A stretch of DNA of 64,000 bases from assembly GCF_007747215.1 (NCBI RefSeq), contig NZ_CP036273.1:5936322-6000321 (forward strand), given 5' to 3'. Origin of the DNA: Urbifossiella limnaea. Lineage in GTDB: Bacteria > Planctomycetota > Planctomycetia > Gemmatales > Gemmataceae. The translations under genes were made by a program, and so were the position numbers. Shown here in pieces: positions 41,723 through 52,605 of the stretch (within the stretch, counting starts at the first letter, position 1; each line of letters begins with the position of its first letter). Under the pieces are notes generated by a model. It worked only from the letters and a program-made list of their open reading frames with translations, was not told the DNA's origin and did no database searches.

Positions 41723-43039
41723 TCAGCGGATGTAGCGGTTGAGGATGTTCTCGATCAGCTCCTGCCGGCCGCTGACGTTGGCGTCGGCGTCGCCCTTCTT
41801 GAGCATGTACGCCTCGAGGCTGGCGAAGTCGTGCTTGCCGGCCTCGATCTCGGCGCCCACGCCCGCGTCCCACGTCGCGTACCGCTTCTTCACGACGTCC
41901 GCGAGCACGCCGTCCTTGCGGATCGCGGCGGCGATCTTCAGCCCCTGGGCGAAGGCGTCCATGCTGCCGACGTGGGCGTGGAACAGGTCGATCGGCTCGA
42001 AGCTCTCGCGCCGCACCTTGGCGTCGAAATTCAGCCCGCCCGCGCCGAGCCCGCCGGCCGCGAGGATGATGAGCATGCTCTGGGCGGTCAGGTACAGGTC
42101 GGTCGGGAACTGGTCGGTGTCCCAGCCGAGGAGCGGGTCGCCGCGGTTGGCGTCCACGCTGCCGAGCATGCCGTTGGCCGCGGCGTAGGCCAACTCGTGC
42201 CCCATCGTGTGCTTGGCGAGCGTGGCGTGGTTCGTCTCGACGTTGAACTTGAACTCCTTCTCCAGCCCGTAGGTGCGGAGGAAGGCGTGCGAGTTGGCGC
42301 AGTCGAAGTCGTACTGGTGGCTGGTCGGCTCGTGCGGCTTCGGCTCGATCAGGAACGCGCCGGTGAAGCCGATCTTCCGCTTGTAGTCCACCGCCATGTG
42401 GAAGAACCTGGCGAGGTGGTCGAGCTCGCGCTTCAGGTCGGTGTTCCACAGCGTCATGTAGCCTTCGCGGCCGCCCCAGAACACGTAGTTCTCGCCGCCC
42501 AGCTCCTTCGTCACCTCCAGCGCCTTCTTCACCTGCGCCGCGGAGTACGCGAACACGTCGGCGTTGCTGCTGGTGCTGGCGCCGTGGACGAACCGCTTGT
42601 TCGAGAACAGGTTCGCCGTGCCCCACAGCAGCTTGATGCCCGTCTCCTTCTGCTTCTGGCCGAGCTTCTTGGCGACGGCGTCGAGGTTCTTGTTGCTGTC
42701 GGCGAGGGTCTTCCCCTCGGGCGCCACGTCGCGGTCGTGGAAGCAGTAGAACGGCACGCCGAGCTTCTGCATGAACTCGAACGCCACGTCCACGCGCTTC
42801 AGCGCCATGTCGAGCGAGTCGGTGCCGTCCTCCCACGGGCGGATCGCGCAGCCGGGGCCGAACGGGTCGGAGCCGGTGCCGCGGAACGTGTGCCAGTAGC
42901 AGACGGCGAACCGGAGGTGGTCCGCCATCGACTTCCCCTCGACCAGCTCGGCGGGGTTGTAGTGCCGGTAGGCGAGCGGGTTCTTGCTGTCCGGCCCCTC
43001 GTAGGGGATGCGGTCGGGCACGTCGGGGAAGTAGCTCAT
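41723..43039 (-). CDS. xylA: Xylose isomerase
   Basis: Interconverts D-xylose and D-xylulose with two divalent metals. 438 residues, the class II (longer) type. FCFH-like [12 protein letters not shown] gives catalytic His101 and Asp104. [19 protein letters not shown] (metal Glu and Lys), [11 protein letters not shown] and the C-terminal FDAKVRR.S and FHAHVGSMD segments are intact. No xylulokinase or transporter gene is adjacent, so regulation or use in a pentose operon is not indicated. Confidence 0.95.
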   Translation of the reverse strand: MSYFPDVPDRIPYEGPDSKNPLAYRHYNPAELVEGKSMADHLRFAVCYWHTFRGTGSDPFGPGCAIRPWEDGTDSLDMALKRVDVAFEFMQKLGVPFYCFHDRDVAPEGKTLADSNKNLDAVAKKLGQKQKETGIKLLWGTANLFSNKRFVHGASTSSNADVFAYSAAQVKKALEVTKELGGENYVFWGGREGYMTLWNTDLKRELDHLARFFHMAVDYKRKIGFTGAFLIEPKPHEPTSHQYDFDCANSHAFLRTYGLEKEFKFNVETNHATLAKHTMGHELAYAAANGMLGSVDANRGDPLLGWDTDQFPTDLYLTAQSMLIILAAGGLGAGGLNFDAKVRRESFEPIDLFHAHVGSMDAFAQGLKIAAAIRKDGVLADVVKKRYATWDAGVGAEIEAGKHDFASLEAYMLKKGDADANVSGRQELIENILNRYIR

Positions 43040-43097
43040 CGGGCGCTCTCGGGAGGGGGTTGCGGTGTGGGAAACGTAGCGGAATCGGCGGCGGGCG

Positions 43098-43619
43098 TCA
43101 CCCCGCCAGCGCCGCGAGCAGCGCCTTCGTGAACGCCGGCAGGTCGTCCGGGGTGCGGCTCGTGATGACGTGGCCGTCCACCACCACCTCGCGGTCCACG
43201 AACGTCGCCCCGGCGTTCTCCATGTCGTCGCGGATCGAGTGAAACCCGGTCGCCGTCCGCCCCTTCAGCGCGGTCGTCGAGCACAGTACCCACGGGCCGT
43301 GGCAGATCGCCGCCAGCGGTTTGGCCCGCGCGTGCAGCCCGCGCACCAGCTCCAGCATCGCACCCGAGCGCCGCACGTAGTCCGGGGCGAACCCGCCGGG
43401 GATCACCACGCCGTCGAAGTCGGCGGCCTTCGCGTCGGCCGCGGCGAGTGAGGTCTTGGCGGGATAGCCGAGCTTGCTCGGGTACGTCTTGCCGGCCTCG
43501 GGGCCGACGAGCTCCACGACGGCCCCCGCCTCGCGGAGGCGGAGCGTCGGGTACCACAACTCCAGTTCCTCGTACTTCTGTTCGACCAGGACGGCGACGC
43601 GCTTGCCGGACAGGTTCAC
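43098..43619 (-). CDS. DJ-1/PfpI family protein
   Basis: 173 residues. [20 protein letters not shown] carries the conserved acidic residue, and [10 protein letters not shown] holds the nucleophile Cys106 followed by His107. The family includes glyoxalase III, deglycase-like and protease-like proteins; the exact activity is uncertain. The GTG start at 43619 is chosen because GGAG lies 6 bases upstream and the Rossmann strand starts at once; the longer frame runs into the sucA promoter. It is divergent from sucA. Confidence 0.83.
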   Translation of the reverse strand: MNLSGKRVAVLVEQKYEELELWYPTLRLREAGAVVELVGPEAGKTYPSKLGYPAKTSLAAADAKAADFDGVVIPGGFAPDYVRRSGAMLELVRGLHARAKPLAAICHGPWVLCSTTALKGRTATGFHSIRDDMENAGATFVDREVVVDGHVITSRTPDDLPAFTKALLAALAG

Positions 43620-43711
43620 GGCGGGCTCCGGTTGGGAGGGCGGGCGGAGGCCGATTGTACGGACCCATCCGCCAGGCGGGGTTTGGTTCCGGGGCGGGAC
43701 GCCGCTATGAG

Positions 43712-43717
43712 TACAAT
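43712..43717 (+). promoter_or_regulatory. Candidate -10 element TACAAT, sucA
   Basis: TACAATGG 53 bases upstream of the sucA ATG, the same octamer as before ribE. Confidence 0.4.
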
Positions 43718-43770
43718 GGCCCTGTCTGCCCCGGCCCGCCTCTCCACCGGCCGACCCGGAGCGTCCCGCG

Positions 43771-46650
43771 ATGACCGACCCACTCGCCGGCCCGTACAAC
43801 CGCGACCTGCTGGACGCGGTCTACCAGCAGTTCCGCGCCGACCCCGGCTCCGTTGACCCGACGTGGCGGGCGTTCTTCGCGGGGATGGAGTTCGCGGGCG
43901 CGAGTGGCGCCCCGACCGGGCACGCGGCCGGCTCCGACGCCCCCGACCTGCGCCTGCAAACGGGCGTCGTCCGACTCGTGTTCTGGTACCGCCAGGCCGG
44001 ACACCTCCAGGCGGACATCGACCCCCTCCGCACCGAGCCGCTGCCGCCGCACCCGTTCCTCCGGCTCGAAAACTTCGGCCTCTCCGAAGCCGACCTCGAC
44101 CGCACCGTGGACGCCTCGATGCACTTCGGCATCGGCGGCCCGGCGAGGCTCCGCGACCTGATCGCGGCGCTGGAGGACACCTACTGCCGCACCGTCGGCG
44201 TCGAGTACATGCACATCGACTCGCTGGAAGTCCGCCACTGGCTCGGCGGGCGGATGGAGCCGACGCACAACCGGCCCCACTTCCCGCACCGCAAGCAGTA
44301 CCGCACCCTGTTCACGCTCCACCAGGCGGAGCTGTTCGAGAAGTTCCTCCACACCAAGTACGTCGGCCAGAAGCGATTCTCGCTCGAAGGCGGCGAGACG
44401 CTCATCCCCGTGCTCGACGCGCTGGTCGAGCAGGCGCCCGGCCTGGGGGCGAAGGAGCTGGTCATCGGCATGGCCCACCGCGGCCGGCTGAACGTGCTCG
44501 CCAACGTGCTGCGGAAGCCGTTCGAGGAAATCTTCAACGAGTTCGAGGACAACTTCCTCCCCGACTCGTTCAGCGGCGACGGCGACGTCAAGTACCACCT
44601 CGGCTTCTCGGCCGACATCGCCACGGCCGACGGCGGCACCGTTCACCTGTCGGTCGCGCCCAACCCGAGCCACCTGGAGATCGTCAACCCGGTGGTCGAG
44701 GGCCGCGTCCGCGCCAAGCAGCGGCTCCACGGCGACACCGAGCGCACCACCGGCGTCCCCATTCTGATCCACGGCGACGCCGCGTTCGCCGGGCAGGGTG
44801 TCGTCATGGAGACGCTGAACCTCTCGAACCTCGCCGGCTACCGGACCGGCGGCACCGTCCACATCGTCGTGAACAACCAGATCGGGTTCACGACGAACCC
44901 GCGCGACTCGCGCAGCACCGAGTACTGCACCGACATCGCCAAGTACATCCAGGCGCCGGTCTTCCACGTGAACGCCGAGGACCCGGAGGCGTGCGTGTAC
45001 GCCGCGGAGCTCGCGTTCGAATTCCGCCAGCGGTTCAAGCGCGACGTGGTGATCGACCTGGTGTGCTACCGCAAGTGGGGCCACAACGAGGGCGACGAGC
45101 CGGCGTTCACGCAGCCGCTGGAGTACAAGAACATCCGCGCCCGCGACCCCATCAGCAAGGTGTACAGCCGGGCGCTCGTGGAGGGGCCGAGCGCCTTCAC
45201 CGAGGAGATGACCAGCGCCATCGAGACGGAGTTCCACCAGAAGCTGGAGGAGGCGGTTCGGGAGGCCGACCGCGCCGCCGCCGAGTACCGCTCGAAGCTG
45301 GACCAGGCGCTGAAGGCGGTCAAGAGCGGCCCGCCGCGGAAGCGCGGCATGGAAGGGTTCTCCGGCCGCTGGAAGGGGCTCACCAAGGCGTACACCCACG
45401 ACGCGCTTCCCACCGGCGCGCCGCTCGCCACGCTCGACCGCATCGCCGACGCCGTCGGCAGCTTTCCCGAGGGCTTCACCCCGCACGAGAAGCTGCGGCC
45501 GATCCTGGAGAAGCGGCGCGACAACATCAAGAGCCGCAAGCCGGTGGACTGGGGCACGGCCGAGTCGCTGGCGTTCGGCAGCCTGGTGCTGGAGGGCACC
45601 GCGGTCCGCCTCAGCGGGCAGGACAGCCGCCGCGGCACGTTCACCCACCGGCACGCCGTCGTCATCGACTCGACCACCGGCGCGCCGCACTACCCGCTGG
45701 CGAACCTGGACCCGAAGCAGGCGCCGTTCGAGGTGTTCGACAGCTCGCTGTCCGAGATGGCGGTGATGGGGTTCGAGTTCGGGTACGCGATGGACGACCC
45801 CGGCTCGCTGGTGATGTGGGAGGCGCAGTTCGGCGACTTCGCCAACGGCGCGCAGGTGGTCATCGACCAGTTTCTCACGTCGTGCGAGTCGAAGTGGAAC
45901 CGGTCGAACGGCCTCGTGCTGCTGCTGCCGCACGGGTACGAGGGGCAAGGCCCGGAGCACTCCAGCGCCCGGCTCGAACGGTTCCTGCTGATGTGCGCCG
46001 AGGACAACATCCAGGTGGCGTACCCGACCACGCCGGCGCAAATCTTCCACCTCCTGCGGCGGCAGGTGAAGCGGAGCTTCCGCAAGCCGCTGATCGTGAT
46101 GACGCCCAAGAGCCTGCTGCGGCTGCCGGCCGCGGTGTCTCCGGTCGAGGACTTTGCCGCCGGCGGCTTCCGCGAGGTGATCGACGACACGCTGCCGGAC
46201 CCGGCCGCGGTGACGCGCGTGGTGGTGTGCTCGGGCAAGGTGTACTACGACCTGATGGTTCAGCGCGAGAAGCTCGGCACGAAGGCGGTGGCGGTGGTGC
46301 GGCTGGAACAGTTCTACCCGTGGCCGGAGGAGCAACTGCACGCCGTGCTGAGCCGCTACCGCCGCGCGACGGAGTGGGTGTGGGCGCAGGAGGAGTCGCA
46401 GAACATGGGCGGCTGGTTCTTCGTCGAGCCGCGGGTGCGGGCGATGGGGTTCCCGTTCGAGTACGTCGGCCGCGACGCCAGCGCCAGCCCGGCGACCGGC
46501 TCGCACCACGCCCACGAGGTCGAGCAGCGCGAGCTGGTGGAGGCGGCGTTCGGCGGCGCGGTGCCGCACCTGGTGGCGCTGAGCAAGCCGGCGGCGAACG
46601 GGAAGAACGGCAGCCACGCGCCGCAGAAGGCGGAGGCGGGCGCGAAGTAG
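43771..46650 (+). CDS. sucA: 2-oxoglutarate dehydrogenase E1 component
   Basis: Thiamine-diphosphate enzyme that decarboxylates 2-oxoglutarate and succinylates the E2 lipoyl arm in the TCA cycle. 959 residues. The N-terminus (DLLDAVYQQFRADPGSVDPT) is typical. GMAHRGRLNVLANV, HGDAAFAGQGVVMETLNLS, VVNNQIGFTTNP and YRKWGHNEGDEPAFTQP are family-specific cofactor and active-site blocks. The C-terminal transketolase-like domain has PHGYEGQGPEHSSAR. sucB and lpd follow on the same strand. GGAG lies 9 bases before the ATG. Confidence 0.96.
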   Translation: MTDPLAGPYNRDLLDAVYQQFRADPGSVDPTWRAFFAGMEFAGASGAPTGHAAGSDAPDLRLQTGVVRLVFWYRQAGHLQADIDPLRTEPLPPHPFLRLENFGLSEADLDRTVDASMHFGIGGPARLRDLIAALEDTYCRTVGVEYMHIDSLEVRHWLGGRMEPTHNRPHFPHRKQYRTLFTLHQAELFEKFLHTKYVGQKRFSLEGGETLIPVLDALVEQAPGLGAKELVIGMAHRGRLNVLANVLRKPFEEIFNEFEDNFLPDSFSGDGDVKYHLGFSADIATADGGTVHLSVAPNPSHLEIVNPVVEGRVRAKQRLHGDTERTTGVPILIHGDAAFAGQGVVMETLNLSNLAGYRTGGTVHIVVNNQIGFTTNPRDSRSTEYCTDIAKYIQAPVFHVNAEDPEACVYAAELAFEFRQRFKRDVVIDLVCYRKWGHNEGDEPAFTQPLEYKNIRARDPISKVYSRALVEGPSAFTEEMTSAIETEFHQKLEEAVREADRAAAEYRSKLDQALKAVKSGPPRKRGMEGFSGRWKGLTKAYTHDALPTGAPLATLDRIADAVGSFPEGFTPHEKLRPILEKRRDNIKSRKPVDWGTAESLAFGSLVLEGTAVRLSGQDSRRGTFTHRHAVVIDSTTGAPHYPLANLDPKQAPFEVFDSSLSEMAVMGFEFGYAMDDPGSLVMWEAQFGDFANGAQVVIDQFLTSCESKWNRSNGLVLLLPHGYEGQGPEHSSARLERFLLMCAEDNIQVAYPTTPAQIFHLLRRQVKRSFRKPLIVMTPKSLLRLPAAVSPVEDFAAGGFREVIDDTLPDPAAVTRVVVCSGKVYYDLMVQREKLGTKAVAVVRLEQFYPWPEEQLHAVLSRYRRATEWVWAQEESQNMGGWFFVEPRVRAMGFPFEYVGRDASASPATGSHHAHEVEQRELVEAAFGGAVPHLVALSKPAANGKNGSHAPQKAEAGAK

Positions 46651-46704
46651 GCGAGCCGCGCCCCGCGCGGGGCCGGGTGGCGAGTCACATTCGAGGAACC
46701 CACG

Positions 46705-47916
46705 ATGCCGGTCGAGCAGGTGCGGGTGCCGCGGGCGGGGGAGTCGATCGCCGAGGGGACGCTGAACCGCTGGCTGAAGCCGGACGGGGCGTTCGTGAAC
46801 GTGGACGACCCGCTGTTCGAACTCGGCACCGACAAGGCGACGCAGGAGGTGGCCGCGCAGGTCGCCGGAGTCCTCAAGATCCTCGTGAAGGAGGGGGAGA
46901 CGGTCGCCGTGGAATCGGTGGTCGCGTCGATCGACACGGACGCGAAGGCCCCGGCGCCGCCTGCGGCTTCGCGGTCCGCGGCAGCGGAACCGCCACGCGA
47001 AAGCGCAAAGCCGCAGGCGGCAACTCAACCCGCGCCCGGCCCCGCCGCCTCGCGGCTGCTCGCGGAAGCGGGCGTGAGCGCCACCGCGGTGGCCGGAACC
47101 GCCCCCGGCGGCCGCGTCACGAAGGGCGACGTGATCGCGCACACCGACGCGCCGAAGAAGCCCGCGAACGGCACCCCGCCGCCGCCGAAGCCCGCGGCGC
47201 CCGCCCCGGCCCCCGGCTCCCGTATCACCCGTCAGCCGATGTCGCCGATCCGCAAGCGGATCGCGGAACGGCTGCTCGCGTCGCAGAACACGACCGCCAC
47301 GCTGACGACGTTCAACGAGGCGGACATGACCGCCATCCAGGAGCTGCGGGCGAAGTACAACGAGCGGTTCGAGAAGAAGCACGGCGCCAAGCTCGGCTTC
47401 ATGTCCGTGTTCGTAAAGGCGGCGGTCGAGGCGCTGAAGGCGTTCCCGCTCGTCAACGCCCGCATCGACGGCTCCGACATCGTTCACCAGCACTTCTACG
47501 ACATCGGCGTCGCGGTCAGCACCGAGAAGGGGCTGATGGTGCCGGTGCTGCGCGGGGCCGACGACCTCGGTTTCGCCGACATCGAGAAGCGGATCGGCGA
47601 GTTGGCGAAGAAGGCCCGCGACGGCAAGATTTCGGTTACGGACCTGGAGGGCGGCACGTTCACGATCACGAACGGCGGCACGTTCGGGTCGATGATGAGC
47701 ACGCCGATCCTGAACCCGCCGCAGGTGGCGATCCTGGGGATGCACAGCATCATCAAGCGGCCGGTGGCGGTGAACGACGCGGTGGTGATCCGCCCGATGA
47801 TGTACCTGGCTCTGAGCTACGACCACCGCCTCATCGACGGCCGCGACGCGGTGCAGTTCCTGGTGCGGGTCAAGGAGTGCGTCGAGAACCCCGAGCGGAT
47901 GCTGCTGGATATTTGA
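46705..47916 (+). CDS. sucB: Dihydrolipoyllysine succinyltransferase (E2 of 2-oxoglutarate dehydrogenase)
   Basis: 403 residues. Lipoyl domain 1-~78, with the lipoylated Lys in [12 protein letters not shown]. An Ala/Pro linker follows (80-112), then the E3-binding domain (about 113-147, [20 protein letters not shown]), a second linker and the catalytic domain (170-403) with [13 protein letters not shown], whose His is catalytic. One lipoyl domain is normal for SucB. Residues 85-106 are encoded by a hairpin repeat (46956-47021), an unusual origin for linker sequence. Confidence 0.95.
   Translation: MPVEQVRVPRAGESIAEGTLNRWLKPDGAFVNVDDPLFELGTDKATQEVAAQVAGVLKILVKEGETVAVESVVASIDTDAKAPAPPAASRSAAAEPPRESAKPQAATQPAPGPAASRLLAEAGVSATAVAGTAPGGRVTKGDVIAHTDAPKKPANGTPPPPKPAAPAPAPGSRITRQPMSPIRKRIAERLLASQNTTATLTTFNEADMTAIQELRAKYNERFEKKHGAKLGFMSVFVKAAVEALKAFPLVNARIDGSDIVHQHFYDIGVAVSTEKGLMVPVLRGADDLGFADIEKRIGELAKKARDGKISVTDLEGGTFTITNGGTFGSMMSTPILNPPQVAILGMHSIIKRPVAVNDAVVIRPMMYLALSYDHRLIDGRDAVQFLVRVKECVENPERMLLDI
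46956..47021. repeat. Hairpin repeat inside sucB linker
   Basis: GCCGCCTGCGGCTT (46956-46969) is the exact complement of 47008-47021. The interior has a second partial palindrome (GCGGTCCGC against GCGGAACCGC). The span is 66 bases, a multiple of three. It belongs to the same GCxTGCGGCTT family as 12073, 24054 and 29988. Confidence 0.75.
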
Positions 47917-47924
47917 ATCAGGAG

Positions 47925-48036
47925 GTTGGCCGCAAAAAGGCACAAAAGACGCAAAATAGAAGAGGACGAACTGGGAGTTCGGGTCGAACTCTGTCTCTCT
48001 TCATTTTGTGACTTTTGTGCCTTTTTGCGGCCAAAC
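47925..48036. repeat. Long hairpin with A-rich arms between sucB and lpd
   Basis: The left arm (47925-47957, containing GGCCGCAAAAAGGCACAAAA) pairs with 48002-48036 with about three mismatches over 33 bases. The loop is ~44 bases. It is much richer in A/T than anything around it. It starts 9 bases after the sucB stop and ends 15 bases before the lpd ATG. Confidence 0.85.
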
Positions 48037-48050
48037 TCGGGAGTGCCCTC

Positions 48051-49466
<1,416 letters not shown>

Positions 49467-49478
49467 GTCGAGCGGAAC

Positions 49479-49501
49479 CCGGGGACTGACCGTCCCCGGG
49501 C
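49479..49501. terminator. Perfect 9-bp terminator hairpin after lpd
   Basis: CCCGGGGAC, loop TGACC, GTCCCCGGG, then CTTTCCC. It sits between lpd and the convergent secreted dehydrogenase gene and probably ends the sucA-sucB-lpd transcript. Confidence 0.75.
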
Positions 49502-49512
49502 TTTCCCGTGCA

Positions 49513-52500
49513 TCACTTCTTCAGCGACCTCACCCACTCGCGCATCAGCGCGGCGCCGCGCTCGTCCACCTTCGTGCTCGCCAGCGGCGGCATCTGACCC
49601 GGGCCGCGCAGGCCCAGCCGGTGGACCAGCACGCTCCGCTCCGGGTGGCCCGGCGCCACCAGCTTCGCGTCCGGCAGGTCGAACGTCTGGTGCAGCGGCT
49701 TCACGTCGAGAATCCGCATCTTGTCGAGCTCCCGCGTGAACTCCAGCTCCATCGCCGCGTTGCCGCCGCCGGCCTCGACGTGGCACGACGAGCAGTTCAC
49801 GTGCAGCCACGACCGCGCCCGCGCGTCCAGCGGCTGCTTCGCGTCGTAGGGGTCCACCAGCGCCGTCATGTCGGTCGGGAAGCGCGTGAACAGCGACGAC
49901 GGCCGCGGCTCGCGCTGCCCCGGCTGCTGACCGTTCTCGGCGCCCTTCACGCGGCCCTTCGCCTCGCCGGCCCAGTCGTGGCGGAACAAGCCCAGCCGCT
50001 CGAACGCCCGCACCTGGTTCTCCGGCCGGCCGCCGTAGTCCTGGGTGCGGTTCAGCTGCGACGTGCAGAGGCCGAGCACGTACTCCTGCGCCCGGCTGTG
50101 GCACACCATGCATTCGGCCCGGCTCGGATAGTGCCACGCCACCTTCTCGCCGCCGTTCGGCGTGCGCCGCACGAACTCGCGGTCGGCGCCCGCCGCCGGC
50201 AGCAGCGTCGCGTCGGTGCCCTCCGCGTTCCACTCGTAGCTGTAGCCGTACCACTCGCCGCCCTGCCGCGTCAGGAAGCGCGTCTCCACCCACCGGCGCG
50301 CGTTCGGCCCGCGGTCGACGTGGTCGATGGCGAAGCTCTTCACGATCACCGTGCCGTCGGGGAACGACCAGCCGCGGTTCCCCTTGTAGCCCACCCCGGT
50401 GCCGCCGGGCAGGGCGAGGTAGCGGACCTTGAACAGCCCGTCGGACCAGAACGGCGCGTTCACCGAATACGGCAGCACGCCCGCCGCCATCGTGTGGTCG
50501 CGGACCGACGCGAACAGCCCGCTCGCGGACAGCGTGCGCGGGAAGCCGGTGTCGGCGGGCGCGGGGTTCGGTTCGAGCGTGAAGAACCCGCCCGTCCCGT
50601 CCGCGGCGTGGTCGCAGATCAGCAGTTCGCCGCGGGCGTCGAGCGCGAACGCGGTGATCTTCAGCGTCGTGACGGCGATCTTCTTGTGCCACAGGAGGCG
50701 CGTGCCGTCGTGCTTCACGGCCCAGATGTGGCCCGTGCTGTAGTCGCCGTAGATGTAGGCGCCCACCAACTCGGGTAGCTTCGTGCCGCGGTACACGACG
50801 CCGCCGGTGAGCGACCGCGCCTCGGCGTGCGAGTGCTCGACCGTCGGCGGCGTCACCGGCGTCGGCCCGGCCTTCCGCTGCGGGAAGAACGGGTAGCTCC
50901 CCTCGGTCACGCTCCAGCCGTAGTTGTCGCCCTTCTTCACGAGGTGGGCGTACTCCCACAGGTCTTGCCCGTTCTGCCCGAGCCAGATTTGGCCGCTCAC
51001 CGGGTCGCAGGTGATGCGCCACGGGTTGCGCGTCCCGTAGGCCCACGTCTCGGGCACGAACCGCGCGTCGGTCACGAACGGGTTGTCCGCCGGCACGCTG
51101 TACTGCTTCCCGGCCGCGGGGCGGTCCACGTCGATGCGCAACACCTTTGCCAGGATGCTGTCGGGCTTCTGGCCCACGTTGTTCGTGTCGGAGTCGGAGG
51201 TGCCGTCGCCGCTGGTCACGTAGAACTTGCCGTCGTTGCCGAAGCACATCGCGAGCCCGTTGTGCCCGTCGGACTCCCACTCGATGATGGTGGCGGCGCT
51301 GGCCGCGTCGAGCGCGTACGGCGCCTTCGTCTGCATGGTGTAGCGGGTGACGTGGCACTTCTTCTTCGTCCCCTTCGCGCCGCCGTTCCAGCCGACGTAC
51401 ACGTAGCCGTTCTCGGCGAACTTCGGGTGGAAGGTGAAGTCCGTCGCCGTGCCCTCGTGCGGCGTGTCGAGCAGCTTCACGGCGTCCTTCGCGCTGGCGC
51501 CGTGGTGGGTGAAGCGCCACAGCGTCGTCGGGCCGTAGCTCCGCGGCTGCGTAAGAAGCAACATCTGGTCGGTGCCCGGCACCGGCTTCACCTGGATCGG
51601 GTAGCCGGGCCGGTAGTCGGCGATGCCCCGCACGGCCCGGTACGGCGGCGGCGGGTCGGGGAAGCCGACGACGGTGCTGGTCGTCAGCGGCGGCAGAGAT
51701 TCGAGCCCGACCGGCTGCGCCGACGTGCGGGCGTCGGGGCCGACGAACTTGAGGTCGGCGAAGTCTTCCGTCTGGTGGAAGAACGCGCTCAGTTTCTTCT
51801 CGCGGATCGGGGCCACGCACGACAGCTCGGGGCCGTCCCAACCCTGGTGGTAGTCGAACCGGCACAGGTTGAACGCCCAGCTCTCGCCGGGCGCGGGGCG
51901 GCCGCCGGTCTTGAGGAAGTCGGTCCACGGGATGCGCCCCTCGACGGCCCACCCCTTCGCGCCGCCGGCCTTCGCCGCGTTCAGCGGGCCGTCCACCTTC
52001 ACCCGCGACTCGATGTGGAAGTCGCCGGCCTTCTTCTGCTTCTGGAAGTCGTCGAAGTTCAGCTTCGGGAAGAAGGCGTCGAACTTGGTGTTGAGGGCGT
52101 TCACCTGGAACTCGTAGTAGCCGGCCTTGCCGCGGTCGGGGCGGAAGAACAGTTCGAACACGTCGTCGTTCCACGTGTCGCCGTCGTGCTCCTTCACGGC
52201 GGCGCGGAGGTCGCTGTCCTCCATCTCGGCGAAGAAGTACAGGTACTCGCGGTCCCACAGCAGCCTGGCCTTCGTGGCCGTGCGCGACAGCCGGGCCTTC
52301 TCCTTCAGCCACGGCAGGTGGAACGAGTCGATCGGCTGGGCGTGCGCCCAGGCGGCGTCGTCGGCCTTGCCGTCGAGGCTAATCGGCGTGTCGGCCCAGC
52401 GGCACTCGAAGCGCGTCGGCGGCGCCGCGGCGAGCGGCGCGGGAATGGGGTGGTCCGCGGCCGGCGCGTCGGTGCGGACGGCGAGCACCGCGGCGGCGAG

Positions 52501-52539
52501 GGCGGCGAGGCCGGCGAGGGGGACGGCGCGGCGTGTCAT
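49513..52539 (-). CDS. Secreted CBM9-like / PQQ sugar-dehydrogenase-type / cytochrome c fusion protein
   Basis: 1008 residues with a signal peptide. About 45-255: carbohydrate-binding family 9-like beta domain (ISLDGKADDAAWAHAQPI; DTWNDDVFELFFRP). About 300-660: glucose/sorbosone-dehydrogenase propeller (TDFTFHPKFAENGYVYVGWN; ESDGHNGLAMCFGNDGKFYV; GTRNPWRITCDP). About 690-1005: cytochrome-like C-terminus with two CxxCH motifs (CMVCH, CSSCH). It may oxidise sugars outside the cytoplasm and pass electrons to heme; substrate is unproven. It is divergent from the HAD gene. Confidence 0.85.
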   Translation of the reverse strand: MTRRAVPLAGLAALAAAVLAVRTDAPAADHPIPAPLAAAPPTRFECRWADTPISLDGKADDAAWAHAQPIDSFHLPWLKEKARLSRTATKARLLWDREYLYFFAEMEDSDLRAAVKEHDGDTWNDDVFELFFRPDRGKAGYYEFQVNALNTKFDAFFPKLNFDDFQKQKKAGDFHIESRVKVDGPLNAAKAGGAKGWAVEGRIPWTDFLKTGGRPAPGESWAFNLCRFDYHQGWDGPELSCVAPIREKKLSAFFHQTEDFADLKFVGPDARTSAQPVGLESLPPLTTSTVVGFPDPPPPYRAVRGIADYRPGYPIQVKPVPGTDQMLLLTQPRSYGPTTLWRFTHHGASAKDAVKLLDTPHEGTATDFTFHPKFAENGYVYVGWNGGAKGTKKKCHVTRYTMQTKAPYALDAASAATIIEWESDGHNGLAMCFGNDGKFYVTSGDGTSDSDTNNVGQKPDSILAKVLRIDVDRPAAGKQYSVPADNPFVTDARFVPETWAYGTRNPWRITCDPVSGQIWLGQNGQDLWEYAHLVKKGDNYGWSVTEGSYPFFPQRKAGPTPVTPPTVEHSHAEARSLTGGVVYRGTKLPELVGAYIYGDYSTGHIWAVKHDGTRLLWHKKIAVTTLKITAFALDARGELLICDHAADGTGGFFTLEPNPAPADTGFPRTLSASGLFASVRDHTMAAGVLPYSVNAPFWSDGLFKVRYLALPGGTGVGYKGNRGWSFPDGTVIVKSFAIDHVDRGPNARRWVETRFLTRQGGEWYGYSYEWNAEGTDATLLPAAGADREFVRRTPNGGEKVAWHYPSRAECMVCHSRAQEYVLGLCTSQLNRTQDYGGRPENQVRAFERLGLFRHDWAGEAKGRVKGAENGQQPGQREPRPSSLFTRFPTDMTALVDPYDAKQPLDARARSWLHVNCSSCHVEAGGGNAAMELEFTRELDKMRILDVKPLHQTFDLPDAKLVAPGHPERSVLVHRLGLRGPGQMPPLASTKVDERGAALMREWVRSLKK

Positions 52540-52574
52540 GCGGGCGGCCCGGGGGTGGAGGTGGGGAGGAAAGC

Positions 52575-52580
52575 TATGAT
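52575..52580 (+). promoter_or_regulatory. Candidate -10 element TATGAT, HAD gene
   Basis: AGCTATGATACC in GC-rich flank, 25 bases upstream of the ATG at 52606, with a GGGGG ribosome-binding run between. Confidence 0.4.
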
Positions 52581-52605
52581 ACCCTCGCCGTCCGCGGGGG
52601 AACAC

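Noticed and set aside
43705-47943. 1412-residue leftward frame antisense to sucA and sucB
   Set aside because: It is the reverse reading of two unmistakable TCA-cycle genes.
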